Assembly: GCA_965145485.1 (NCBI GenBank)
Contig: CBCTCU010000049.1
Coordinates: 1 to 18,032 of the forward strand
Reading direction: 5' to 3'
DNA length: 18,032 nt
Origin: CABQCM01 sp965145485
GTDB taxonomy: Bacteria > Bacillota > Clostridia > Oscillospirales > Acutalibacteraceae
The translations under genes were made by a program, and so were the position numbers. This document shows, one piece after another, positions 5,870-13,694 of this stretch (positions are counted from its first letter, which is position 1; every line of letters begins with the position of its first letter). The notes under the pieces were generated by a model, which was not told the DNA's origin, searched no databases, and worked only from the letters and a program-made list of their open reading frames with translations.

Positions 5870-7762
5870 TCATTGTTTGCCGGCATCCCCTTGGCGCTCC
5901 TGCTTCTCCAGCCAAATGAGCAGCACCGAAAGGTCGGCCGGGCTGACGCCCGAAATGCGTCCGGCCTGCCCAATGCTGCGGGGCGCCACCCGCTGCAGCT
6001 TTTCCCTTGCCTCCAGCCGCAGCCCGGCGATGGAGGCGTAATCCAGGTCGGGCGGAAGCCGGCGGTTTTCCAGCCGTTTCAGCTCCCGAATCTGGGCCGC
6101 CTGACGGGCGATGTAGCCCTCGTATTTGAGCTCGATTTCGACCTGCTCCATCGTCTTGGGCGACAGGTCGGCCGGCCGGCCGTCATCGACCGGCGTCAGC
6201 GCCTCGTAGCTCAGCTGGGGGCGGCGAAGAAGCTCGCTCAGCCGCGCCCCTCCCGTCACGGGGGAGGTTCCCCGCTCGGCAAGGATGCGGTTGAGCCTGT
6301 CGTCCCCGGGCAGGACGCAGCGGCTTACCCGCTGCAGCTCCCGCCGCTTGGCCTCAAGCTGCCCCTCGAGCCGGTCAAGCCTCTGGCGGGAGTTGAGCCC
6401 CAGCTCATACCCCGTCGCCATGAGCCGCTCGGCGGCGTTGTCCTGCCGCAGCACCAGGCGGTATTCCGACCGGGAGGTCATCATGCGGTAGGGATCGGAG
6501 CATCCCTTGGTCACCAGGTCGTCTATGAGGGTGCCAATGTAAGAGTCGGCCCGCGAGGGCAGGTAAGGCTCCTTCCCCTGCACCTTCCTGGCGGCGTTGA
6601 TACCGGCGACAAGCCCCTGCGCGGCCGCCTCCTCATAGCCCGACGACCCGTTGAACTGCCCCGCGCCGTAAAGCCCCGGAAAGCCTTTGGCCTCCAGCGA
6701 CCCGTCCAGCGCCAGGGGGTCGACACAGTCGTATTCGATGGCGTAGGCGTTGCGGGTCAGCTCCACCTTTTCCAGCCCGGGTATGGTGCGGTAAAAGGCG
6801 ATCTGGACGTCCTCCGGCAGGGAAGAGGACATGCCCTGCAGGTAAATCTCATCGGTCTGGAGTCCACAGGGCTCGAGGAACAGCTGGTGGCGCTCCTTGT
6901 CGGCAAAGCGCACGATCTTGTCCTCAATGCTGGGACAATAGCGGGGCCCCACCCCCTCGATCCGGCCGGAAAAAAGAGGGGAACGGTCGAGGTTGGCGAG
7001 GATAATGTCCCTGGTGCGCTCATTGGTCCAGCTGATATGGCAGACCACCTGGTTTTTGGGAGGGGCCTGCGTATCAAAGGAAAAGGGCACCGCCGGCTCG
7101 TCCCCCGGCTGCACCTCAAGGCGGGAAAAATCGATCGAGCGGCGCAGCACCCGCGCGGGCGTCCCGGTCTTAAAGCGGCGGATGGGCAGGCCCAGGGCAC
7201 GGATCGCCCCGCCCAGCCGTGTGGCGGCAAACATACCGTCGGGGCCGCTCTCAAAGGAGTGCTCCCCCACGTAAATCCTCCCGCCGAGGAAGGTGCCGGT
7301 GGCGATGACGACCGTCTTGGAGCGATACTGCGCCCCGAGGTGGGTGGTTGCCAGCCAGCCGCCATCCACCGGCTTCAAATCGACGATCTCGGCCTGCTTG
7401 AGCAGCAGGTTTTCCTGCCGCTCCAGGGCGTATTTCATATACCCGCTGTAGGCCCGCCGGTCGATCTGGGCCCGCAGGGAGTGCACCGCCGGGCCCTTGC
7501 CCCGGTTGAGCATGCGCGACTGGATGGTGGCCGCGTCGGCCGCCCGCCCCATCTCGCCGCCCAGCGCGTCGATTTCGCAGACGAGATGGCCTTTGGCTGT
7601 CCCGCCGATGGAGGGGTTGCAGGGCAGATTGCCCACCCAGTCCATATTAATGGTAAAGACCAGCGTACGGCATCCCAGCCGCGCGGCGGCAAGACCGGCC
7701 TCGATGCCGGCATGGCCGGCGCCGATCACCAGAACGTCGGCCTCCCCTGCGAAATAATCCAA
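5870..7762 (-). CDS. mnmG: tRNA uridine-5-carboxymethylaminomethyl modification enzyme MnmG (GidA)
   Basis: The protein has 630 residues, full length for the family. With MnmE it installs the carboxymethylaminomethyl group on the wobble uridine of certain tRNAs, using FAD, NADH and a folate one-carbon unit. The N-terminal FAD-binding fold is clear: VIGAGHAGIEAG with Gly14/16/19, then LPCNPSIGGTAKGHLVCEID and RMLNRGKGPAVHSLR. Later landmarks are GPRYCPSIEDK, GAGQFNGSSGYEEAAAQG and MTSRSEYRLVLRQDN; a helical C-terminus would bind MnmE. The start is a TTG codon 8 nt after GGGAGG; no ATG in this frame fits. The usual partners mnmE and rsmG are not adjacent. It lies in an origin-like neighbourhood with parAB and parS. 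Confidence 0.97.
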   Translation of the reverse strand: MDYFAGEADVLVIGAGHAGIEAGLAAARLGCRTLVFTINMDWVGNLPCNPSIGGTAKGHLVCEIDALGGEMGRAADAATIQSRMLNRGKGPAVHSLRAQIDRRAYSGYMKYALERQENLLLKQAEIVDLKPVDGGWLATTHLGAQYRSKTVVIATGTFLGGRIYVGEHSFESGPDGMFAATRLGGAIRALGLPIRRFKTGTPARVLRRSIDFSRLEVQPGDEPAVPFSFDTQAPPKNQVVCHISWTNERTRDIILANLDRSPLFSGRIEGVGPRYCPSIEDKIVRFADKERHQLFLEPCGLQTDEIYLQGMSSSLPEDVQIAFYRTIPGLEKVELTRNAYAIEYDCVDPLALDGSLEAKGFPGLYGAGQFNGSSGYEEAAAQGLVAGINAARKVQGKEPYLPSRADSYIGTLIDDLVTKGCSDPYRMMTSRSEYRLVLRQDNAAERLMATGYELGLNSRQRLDRLEGQLEAKRRELQRVSRCVLPGDDRLNRILAERGTSPVTGGARLSELLRRPQLSYEALTPVDDGRPADLSPKTMEQVEIELKYEGYIARQAAQIRELKRLENRRLPPDLDYASIAGLRLEAREKLQRVAPRSIGQAGRISGVSPADLSVLLIWLEKQERQGDAGKQ

Positions 7763-7826
7763 TGCTTTTTCCTCCCTGCGGTATTTTCCATACCCCGGCG
7801 TCTCCGGGGATCATCGCCAGCTTTAA

Positions 7827-7860
7827 CAAAACGAAACAATCCCGGCACAGTGTGCCGGGA
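7827..7860 (-). terminator. Terminator downstream of the serS-thioesterase operon (leftward)
   Basis: TCCCGGCAC (7840-7848) and GTGCCGGGA (7852-7860) form a 9-bp stem with a 3-base loop. On the minus strand it is followed by ATTGTTTCGTTTTG, a broken T-run. It lies about 590 bases past the thioesterase stop, so it may instead end a longer untranslated tail or a separate transcript. Confidence 0.55.
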
Positions 7861-7968
7861 ACCCGTCCAACCCTTCGCCGTCTGGCCCGCTGTCGCGGCC
7901 GCAGACGCCCTGGCCCCGCCGCCCCGCTCCAGCAGTCAGGCAGGGAACGGCCGCACAACAGCATTCCC

Positions 7969-7984
7969 TGTTTCACGTGAAACA
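7969..7984. promoter_or_regulatory. parS centromere site 1
   Basis: TGTTTCACGTGAAACA is a perfect 16-bp palindrome that fits the Bacillus-type parS consensus. ParB loads here and spreads to build the chromosome-partition complex near the origin. ParB is encoded 3.2 kb away. Confidence 0.95.
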
Positions 7985-8453
7985 GCCCCCTGGAGTAAAA
8001 TCCGCCGTAGTAGGTCCGCCGCCTCCAGAAAGGCGGGAAAAGCCGGTGGGGCAAGGGCCGCCCCAACATCCGCCCTGCGCCCACAGGGCGGGATACGGCG
8101 TGGGGAACGGTTACGAAACAGCGCCCGTGCGGTTGCATCCGGCCACGGGAAAGGGCAAGGCAATGCCTATACAGGCGGCTACCCGTATGTACTCCGGGCA
8201 ATGCCTCCCCATCCATGCCAACAGCGGCAATCAGGCCGTAAAGCCCCCGGCGGACAACCGGAAAAACGGCCGGGCCGTCCCGTTATGGCCATCGAACCGG
8301 GCTAGGGCAATCCCCAGGCGACTGCACGCATGAGGCATTCAGCCCCCTGCGGTGAAAAACGGGCGCGCCCGAAACGCAGGCGGCTTTCCGCCCATCATCA
8401 CACCAAAGCCGCCTGATCGAATCCCATTTTCCCGCGCGCCAAGCCCATAGGGC

Positions 8454-9203
8454 TCAGGAGAGCTCGCATTCGGCCGTGAAGCACTTCCCTCTCGCATGCA
8501 CGGCCCGGATGTATTTTCTACTACCCTCTTCGGCCGTGGCAATCGAGAGCACATCCCCCTGCCTGGCCTCTCCCTGAAAATCGATGCGCAGGCGGGTAAA
8601 GTAGCCATCCCCCATACCGCCGGGGACCCAGTCGCTGACGATGTCGGCGTATTTGGTATTGTTCAGATGCCCATTGTAGTCGAGGTCGGCATAGCCAACC
8701 CGGCGCTCCCCCGACGGGCTCATGGCGGCGGGCAGGCGAATGGGCGGCACCGGGCCGAGAAGGGGGCTATCGAGCATCGGGACCCGGTCAAGCTCCGGCA
8801 GGCAGCTCGGCCGTTTTAATTTATGGTTTTCCGGGTCGACGAGCACCCACTCGCAGGAGCAGGCGGCCAGGCGGCCCCCCTTTTCGTCGCACAGCTCGGT
8901 ATCGCGCAAAAACCGTATCCGGTCGGTACCCCGGTGCCAGGTGGCGACGGTGCCCTTCTCCCGCATGGACGGCATGCGCTCGATGCGAATCTCGACCGCC
9001 GTGAGCAAAAAGACCATGCCCATTGAAATGAGCTGCTCGTAGGACAGGTCATAAAAACTCAGATGTAAATCGGCCAGCTCAGCCGACCAGCGAAGCAGGG
9101 CGGTGGCGCTCAGCTCCTTGCGCGGGGTGCAGTCGTAGGTCTTGACCTCAAAGGCTTCCCGGCAGACCGCACCCTCTTGTTCCAGCCAGGCCATGGCGCT
9201 CAC
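8454..9203 (-). CDS. Acyl-ACP thioesterase
   Basis: The protein has 249 residues from GTG 9203, which overlaps the serS stop (GTGA), or 246 from ATG 9194. The ATG has GGTGA 5 nt upstream and may be the true start. The double hot-dog fold of the bacterial/plant FatA/B-like acyl-ACP thioesterase family is visible. The N-terminal half begins near REAFEVKTYDCTPRKELSA, with IRIERMPSMREKGTVATWHR in the first domain. The second domain carries the active-site-like motif D174-x-x-N177-x-H179 (YADLDYNGHLNNTKYAD). The enzyme releases free fatty acids from acyl-ACP, ending chain synthesis or supplying free acids. It is translationally coupled to serS, an unusual partner for lipid metabolism. Confidence 0.9.
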   Translation of the reverse strand: MSAMAWLEQEGAVCREAFEVKTYDCTPRKELSATALLRWSAELADLHLSFYDLSYEQLISMGMVFLLTAVEIRIERMPSMREKGTVATWHRGTDRIRFLRDTELCDEKGGRLAACSCEWVLVDPENHKLKRPSCLPELDRVPMLDSPLLGPVPPIRLPAAMSPSGERRVGYADLDYNGHLNNTKYADIVSDWVPGGMGDGYFTRLRIDFQGEARQGDVLSIATAEEGSRKYIRAVHARGKCFTAECELS

Positions 9204-10471
9204 CCGATGAGGTCGCAGCCCATGTAGGGCCTAAGGGCCTCGGGGACGGTGACGGTGCCGTCGGCGTTTTGATAGTTTTCCAAAATGGCGGCCACCGTGC
9301 GGCCGACCGCCACGCCCGACCCGTTGAGGGTATGGACAAACTGCGCCTTCTCCCCCTGCGCGCGCTTAAACCGGATGGCGGCGCGCCTGGCCTGGTAATC
9401 CTCAAAGTTGGAGCAGCTCGAGATCTCGCAGTACCGCCCGTAGGAGGGCAGCCAGACCTCGATGTCGTAGGTCATGGCGGAGGAAAAGCCCAGATCGCCG
9501 CTCGACAGGCGCACCACGCGATAGGGCAGCCCCAGCCCTTGCAGCACCCTTTCGGCGTCGGCGGTCAACGCCTCCAGCTCCTCATAGGAATGCTCGGGAT
9601 CGGCAAACTTGACCAGCTCCACTTTATTGAACTGATGCTGCCGGATCAGCCCGCGGGTGTCGCGTCCGGCCGAGCCCGCCTCCTCCCGGAAGCAGGCCGA
9701 ATAGGCGCAGTAGCGGATGGGGAGCTGGGATGCGTCGAGAATTTCGTCCCGGTGCAGGTTGGTCACCGGCACCTCGGCGGTGGGGATGAGGAAATATTCG
9801 GTGCCGTCGACCTTAAAGGCGTCCTCTTCAAATTTAGGCAGCTGCCCCGTTCCCGTCATCGACGCGCGGTTGGCCATAAAGGGAGGGAAAACCTCGGTAT
9901 AGCCGTTGGCCGTGTGGGTGTTGAGGAAGTAATTGATCACCGACCGCTCCAGCCGCGCCCCCAGGCCGCGGTAAAAATGAAAGCGCGCCCCGGTCACCTT
10001 GGCGGCCCGCTCGGGGTCGAGGATGCCGAGGTCGGCCCCGATGTCCCAGTGGGCCTTGGCCTCAAAATCAAATTTCCTCGGCTCGCCCCAGCGGCGCATC
10101 TCCTGGTTGTCGCTGTCGTCCTTTCCATCGGGCACGGCCGGGTTTGGCATGTTGGGGATGGAAAGCAGAAGGTTCCTCTGCTCCTCCTCCAGCCGGGATT
10201 GCTCGGCGTCGCATTCCTTGACCTTGTCCGACAGCTCCTTCATGCGGGCAAGCAGGGGGGAAGCGTCTTTCCCCTCCTTCTTCAGGACCGGGATCTGCTT
10301 GGAGGCCTGGTTCTGCTCCGCCTTCATCGCGTCGGCGCTCGCAGAGACCTCCCGCCGCTGGCGATCGATCTCAAGCAGACGATCGATGTCGGCGTCGTAA
10401 TTGCCGTTTCGGCGGTTGAGGGCGGCCTTGACCGCCTCGGGATTGCTGCGAATAACCTTAATGTCCAGCAT
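9200..10471 (-). CDS. serS: Seryl-tRNA synthetase
   Basis: The protein has 423 residues, the normal length. It charges tRNA-Ser with serine in the cytoplasm. The N-terminal 110 residues form the tRNA-binding coiled coil (long charged helices from about 30 to 100). The class II core follows: serine-binding TAE at 231-233, motif 2 FREEAGSAGRDTRGL at 261-275, and motif 3 GVAVGRTVAAILENYQ near the C-terminus. The frame stays open upstream, but ATG 10471 is preceded by AGGAAG, and MLDIKVIRSNPEAV is the family's usual start. Its stop overlaps the thioesterase start, so the two genes are co-transcribed. No T-box is seen on this strand. Confidence 0.97.
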   Translation of the reverse strand: MLDIKVIRSNPEAVKAALNRRNGNYDADIDRLLEIDRQRREVSASADAMKAEQNQASKQIPVLKKEGKDASPLLARMKELSDKVKECDAEQSRLEEEQRNLLLSIPNMPNPAVPDGKDDSDNQEMRRWGEPRKFDFEAKAHWDIGADLGILDPERAAKVTGARFHFYRGLGARLERSVINYFLNTHTANGYTEVFPPFMANRASMTGTGQLPKFEEDAFKVDGTEYFLIPTAEVPVTNLHRDEILDASQLPIRYCAYSACFREEAGSAGRDTRGLIRQHQFNKVELVKFADPEHSYEELEALTADAERVLQGLGLPYRVVRLSSGDLGFSSAMTYDIEVWLPSYGRYCEISSCSNFEDYQARRAAIRFKRAQGEKAQFVHTLNGSGVAVGRTVAAILENYQNADGTVTVPEALRPYMGCDLIG

Positions 10472-10733
10472 TGCTGCTCTTCCTTCCTGTGATGATATGA
10501 AATCCGGGGGAATGTTACCGGCTCTGCCGGAGCCCCGGACAATGTCGCAATCAAAAATTGTCCATTGGCCTATTTGGCCCGTTTCGGCCGGTGCGGGAAA
10601 GCATACTCGGGCCCCGCCCGTGCGGCTAAGGCCATTCGCCCCGCCGGCCAGCGGCCCGTCGCCATCTGGCTTTGGCTGTGCGGCGCGCCCATGCGCCCAC
10701 AGCCGCCGACGCAACAACGAATCAACGTCATCG
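10472..10733. other. serS leader region with nested hairpins
   Basis: No gene is seen. GGACAAT (10537-10543) pairs with ATTGTCC (10557-10563), and GGCTC (10520-10524) with GAGCC (10530-10534). The second sits within a possible outer arm TCCGGGG/CCCCGGA (10503-10509 with 10533-10539), which cannot form at the same time. They could form a regulatory leader for leftward serS. I cannot assign a known riboswitch class, and no strong promoter is evident. Confidence 0.4.
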
Positions 10734-11030
10734 GCCGCCGCATCGCTTTGGCCGCGTGAGGGATTTTCCCCATCGGACAAATCCCCTTGGCACCGCGGAT
10801 ACGGTCGCGCCCGGCTTTCTTTCCATCCAGCGGGATGGTCATGCCCCATCGCTCGCCGGCGCTAAAAATCAGTGTTACCAGCCGCCACACCGTTTCGACC
10901 GCGTGGGGGAATTTCCCGTCGGAGGAACGCCTCTTGGCGCTGCCAATGGGATCGCCCCGATGTTTCGACCGGTTAGCCCGATGGCAACGCCTCCTGGCCG
11001 GTCGCCGGCGCCAAAATGGAACGCATCGCC
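10734..11030. repeat. Two degenerate tandem copies of a ~148-bp unit
   Basis: A copy starting near 10734 and another near 10881 align over about 140 bases: GCCGCC is shifted by 147 bases and CGCCGGCGC by 149. Shared words include CCGCGTG, TTCCC, CTTGGC and CGCCGGCGC. A fragment of a further copy seems to precede it (near 10700), and another CGGCGCTCAAAATC follows at about 11035. In the plus frame through 10735 the copies read PPHRFGRVRDFP and PPHRFDRVGEFP, then NPLGTADTVAP and TPLGAANGIAP. Third codon positions differ most (14 against 9 and 6 in 28 codons). It lies in a plus frame from TTG 10672 to 11127 that has no clear ribosome site, so coding status is open. Confidence 0.6.
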
Positions 11031-11142
11031 CGGCGGCGCTCAAAATCCCATGCACATCCCCGGGCCGGAACGGGACGGGCGCGGGCCCGCCGGGCGGCCA
11101 CGCGTGACAAAACCCGGCTGGTTGTGAACCCTGCCGGTAAAG

Positions 11143-11158
11143 TGTTTCATGTGAAACA
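11143..11158. promoter_or_regulatory. parS centromere site 2
   Basis: TGTTTCATGTGAAACA differs from the perfect parS palindrome at one central base. It lies one base beyond the parB stop codon, similar in placement to parS sites in or near parB in other Firmicutes. Confidence 0.85.
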
Positions 11159-11159
11159 C

Positions 11160-12008
11160 CTATCCCTTGTCCTCCCCCGCCAGGCGGTTTGCCAGGCGGG
11201 TCAGCTCCTCACGCGAATAAAATTCGATTTCGAGCAGGTGCTTGCGGCTCCCCTCAATCACCCGCACCTTACTGCCGAGCGATTCGCTCAGAGACAATTC
11301 CACCTCATCAAAGTAGACGTCCCGGGGCTTGGTCTTTGGTTTTGGCGGGATGGCCCTTCCCGTCTTGGCCATGCGCTCGAGCTGGCGCACCGTCGCCCCC
11401 TCGAGGGCCAGCGCCGCCGCCTTTTTCTGCTCGGTGGGGCTGGAAAAGGCCAACAGGGTACGGGCGTGGCCGGCCGACAGCCGGCCGGAGCGCACCTCGT
11501 TTTGCAGCTCCTCGGGCAGGCCGAGCAGCCGCACCGCGTTGGCGATAAAGGGCCGGGATTTCCCCAGCCGTCCGGCCACCTCGTCCTGCGTCATGCCGAA
11601 TTCCTCCATGAGCACCCGGTAGCCCTCGGCCTCCTCAATGGGATTGAGATCCTCCCGCTGCAGGTTTTCGATCAGGGCGATCTCCATGGCCTCGGCGTCG
11701 GGCATGTCCCGCACCACCACCGGCACCTTTTCCAGCCCGGCTATGCGGGCGGCGCGCCAACGCCGCTCCCCCGCGACGATCTGATATCCCCCCGCGGGCA
11801 GCGGCCGCACCAGGATGGGCTGGATCACGCCGTGCTTTTGGATGCTGTCGGCCAAATCCTGAAGGGCCGCTTGGTCAAATTCCTTACGCGGCTGGGTCCG
11901 GTTGGGCTCGATCTCGGACAGACGGAGCTCCATCTCCCCCCCGTCCGATCCATTTTCGGTAAACAGCGCGTCGAGTCCCTTGCCCAGGCCGCCTTTTTTT
12001 GCCGCCAT
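11160..12008 (-). CDS. parB: Chromosome-partitioning protein ParB (Spo0J family)
   Basis: The protein has 282 residues from ATG 12008, 6 nt after GGGAGGTG; an in-frame GTG at 12017 lies inside that ribosome site and is rejected. ParB is a CTP-dependent clamp that loads at parS and spreads on DNA, with ParA and SMC as partners. The N-terminal CTP-binding domain has GERRWRA (80-86) and ENLQREDLNPIEEA (from 114). A central HTH (GMTQDEVAGRLGKSRPFIAN, from 138) contacts parS. The C-terminal dimer domain spans about 225-282, with LLEIEFYSREEL. The parA stop overlaps this gene's Shine-Dalgarno, so translation is coupled. Three parS sites in the window provide its targets. Confidence 0.97.
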   Translation of the reverse strand: MAAKKGGLGKGLDALFTENGSDGGEMELRLSEIEPNRTQPRKEFDQAALQDLADSIQKHGVIQPILVRPLPAGGYQIVAGERRWRAARIAGLEKVPVVVRDMPDAEAMEIALIENLQREDLNPIEEAEGYRVLMEEFGMTQDEVAGRLGKSRPFIANAVRLLGLPEELQNEVRSGRLSAGHARTLLAFSSPTEQKKAAALALEGATVRQLERMAKTGRAIPPKPKTKPRDVYFDEVELSLSESLGSKVRVIEGSRKHLLEIEFYSREELTRLANRLAGEDKG

Positions 12009-12013
12009 TGCTT

Positions 12014-12784
12014 TCACCTCCCGGTATGATTGCCGATCATTTCCTTTGCCAGATTCAGATAAGCCTCGCTCCCCTTGTTCCTCCGATCGTAATAGAGGGC
12101 CGGCTGCCCAAAGCTGGGGGCCTCGGACAGGCGGACGGTCCTCGGTATGGTGGTGGAGAATACCTTGCGGGGGAAAAAGCGCTTGATCTCCTGCACCACC
12201 TGCTGGGTGAGATTGAGCCGGCCGTCAAACATGGTCAGCAGCACCCCCTCGATATCCAGGTGAGGGTTATAAAGCCGCTTGACCTGGCGCACGCTCATCA
12301 TCAACTGGGACAGCCCCTCCAGCGCATAGTACTCGCACTGCACCGGGATGAGCAGGGTGTCGGCCGCCGCCAGCGCGTTGATGGTCAAAAAGCCGAGGGA
12401 GGGAGGGCAGTCGATGAGAATGTAGTCGTACTCCTCCCCCACCGGGAGCAACCCATCCCTGAGCAGCGTCTCCCGGTGCTCGATGCCGGCCATCTCGACC
12501 TCCGCCCCGGCCAGGTCCATGCTCGAGGGGAGCAGGTCGAGGTTCTCAAATCCGGTGTGGAGGATCACCTCCCGCGCCGGCGTGCGGTTAATAAGCAGGT
12601 CGTAGACCGACAGCCCGGTTTCCCGTTTGTTGATCCCGTTGCCGCTGGTGGAGTTGCCCTGCGGGTCAAGGTCGCACAGCAGGGTGCGCTTCCCGCAGGC
12701 GCCCAGGCTCGCGGCGAGATTGACCGCCGTGGTCGTCTTTCCCACCCCGCCCTTCTGGTTGGCTATGGCGATGATCTTTCTCAC
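12014..12784 (-). CDS. parA: Chromosome-partitioning ATPase ParA (Soj family)
   Basis: The protein has 256 residues, with a GTG start preceded by GAGGGAAG. A deviant Walker A lies at residues 11-18 (KGGVGKTT), Walker A' is LLCDLDPQGN, and Walker B is YILIDCPPSLGFL. Its short N-terminus puts it in the chromosomal Soj type, without the plasmid ParA DNA-binding extension. ATP-bound ParA dimers coat DNA and are released by ParB; Soj also modulates DnaA in Bacillus. It is first in the leftward parA-parB operon, which may be read from the promoter at 13415-13443, giving an unusually long leader of over 600 nt. Confidence 0.97.
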   Translation of the reverse strand: MRKIIAIANQKGGVGKTTTAVNLAASLGACGKRTLLCDLDPQGNSTSGNGINKRETGLSVYDLLINRTPAREVILHTGFENLDLLPSSMDLAGAEVEMAGIEHRETLLRDGLLPVGEEYDYILIDCPPSLGFLTINALAAADTLLIPVQCEYYALEGLSQLMMSVRQVKRLYNPHLDIEGVLLTMFDGRLNLTQQVVQEIKRFFPRKVFSTTIPRTVRLSEAPSFGQPALYYDRRNKGSEAYLNLAKEMIGNHTGR

Positions 12785-13414
12785 ATGCTTCCCTCTCTAT
12801 CATAACCGAATCGTGCGTCTTTCATCAGTCGGATGGACAGGCCGTCTCCCGTTCCCCCACGCCACACCGGAGCTATCTTTTCATTGCAGCCTGGGAGAAG
12901 GTAATCCGGCAAAGCCCCACACCCGGCATGGGCTGGCCCCGGCTGCCCCAGCCAAGGCGGGCAGCTTGGCCATGCCCAGCGGAAGCCCTGCCAAGGCGGG
13001 TATGAAAAAACCGGGTCCTCGGGCCAATACCGCCGCGTGGCCGCCTCGGTAACCGCCCCCTGACCCTTCCGGCTAAGCTACCGGAAGCCGAAGACGATAT
13101 GCCGAGAATGTACCGGCACGGCGGATTTTCCCTTTTTACCCCTTGGTGTGCGTCGGCACACCTGCGGCCTCAAAAAGCAAACATCCATCCGCGCCAGCCT
13201 TATCGGTGCGCGCCGTTTTCAGCGAGATGGTTTTCGTGCGGGCAAGGCGTCCATTTGCGGCCATACTCCCGTATGATAAAAATTTTCACACCGTCCGCGC
13301 GGAAAGCAGCCGCTGAAAACCAGATTGTTCGGCTCCCGGCAATTAAGCTCGCCTCTCCCTAACATTTTCCCTGTCGGGAGTGGGGGTATCGGAATTATGA
13401 GCCTGTGTTAAGGT
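12785..13414. other. Long gap upstream of parA, rich in hairpins, no recognisable gene
   Basis: Neither strand holds a convincing gene. Hairpins include CTTCCGG/CCGGAAG (13066-13072 with 13081-13087) and GGTGTGC/GCACACC (13145-13151 with 13156-13162), besides the larger inverted repeat at 13213-13319. A motif family made from CCTGCGGCCTCA and CAGATTRTTCGG is shared with the gap near 14.2 kb. The sequence lies between the strong leftward promoter and parA, so it would be the parA leader or a separate RNA. Confidence 0.5.
13213..13319 (-). ncRNA. Candidate structured RNA in the parA leader
   Basis: GTTTTCAGCG (13213-13222) and CGCTGAAAAC (13310-13319) are perfect 10-base complements 87 bp apart. 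They enclose a second hairpin, CATAC-TCCC-GTATG (13263-13276). The near-consensus promoter at 13415-13443 reads into it from about 100 bases upstream. No matching riboswitch class comes to mind. The structure is seen; that it is an RNA, and its strand, are inferred. Confidence 0.4.
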
Positions 13415-13443
13415 ATTATAGCATATCCTGTCGGAAATTCCAA
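13415..13443 (-). promoter_or_regulatory. Strong leftward promoter upstream of parA
   Basis: On the minus strand TTGGAA (13443-13438) and a perfect TATAAT (13420-13415) are 17 bp apart. The predicted start is near 13408. No start codon with a good ribosome site follows for hundreds of bases, so the product is either a long parAB leader or an independent small RNA. parS site 3 lies 14 bp upstream, where spreading ParB could affect it. Confidence 0.7.
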
Positions 13444-13456
13444 CCAGAATTCTCGT

Positions 13457-13472
13457 TGTTTCACGTGAAACT
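13457..13472. promoter_or_regulatory. parS centromere site 3
   Basis: TGTTTCACGTGAAACT matches the perfect parS palindrome at 15 of 16 positions; only the last base differs. It lies just upstream of the leftward promoter at 13415-13443. Confidence 0.88.
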
Positions 13473-13515
13473 TTCACCATCCGCCCCGCCGCGCATAGAA
13501 TGGAAGTAAGCATCC

Positions 13516-13620
13516 CCGGCCAAACGCGCGCATTGGCCGGCTTTGTCCGGGCACCGTCCGGCGCCTGATGGCGGAAACCCGGCGGATTTTTTCGGGACGG
13601 TATGCCGTCGGGCCGTCCCG
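13516..13620. repeat. Two intergenic hairpins before the small membrane-protein gene
   Basis: CCGGCCAA/TTGGCCGG (13516-13523 with 13533-13540) and CGGGACGG/CCGTCCCG (13593-13600 with 13613-13620) are perfect 8-bp stems. Six T bases precede the second. Neither fits a standard terminator. The gap from 13473 to 13694 holds nothing else I can name. Confidence 0.45.
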
Positions 13621-13694
13621 GTTGGGATCGGATGCTGCCACTATATTGGAGTTTTGTCAGCGCCGGGCAAATCCGGAAAGGCAGGGAACCATCG

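Larger units (their letters stand above)
7763..8453. other. 691-bp gap without a recognisable gene (holds a parS and hairpins)
   Basis: I see no credible gene on either strand; long open frames here only reflect high GC. The gap holds the terminator at 7840-7860, parS at 7969-7984, and a small hairpin CCCCGG/CCGGGG (7793-7798 with 7804-7809) in the mnmG leader. A second GGTAT/ATACC hairpin sits next to the mnmG ribosome site. The near-repeat CAATGCCT occurs twice between 8155 and 8210. Confidence 0.5.

Noticed and set aside
5612..8305. 897-codon open frame on the plus strand
   Set aside because: It lies antisense to mnmG, whose full-length conserved motifs are clear on the other strand. It has no ribosome site and reflects codon bias in GC-rich DNA.
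9269..10492. 407-codon open frame on the plus strand
   Set aside because: Antisense to serS, with no recognisable domain; a GC-driven shadow.
10787..10798. T-box-like word TTGGCACCGCGG near serS
   Set aside because: It is on the plus strand, opposite to serS, with no specifier stem or antiterminator seen. It falls inside the tandem repeat.
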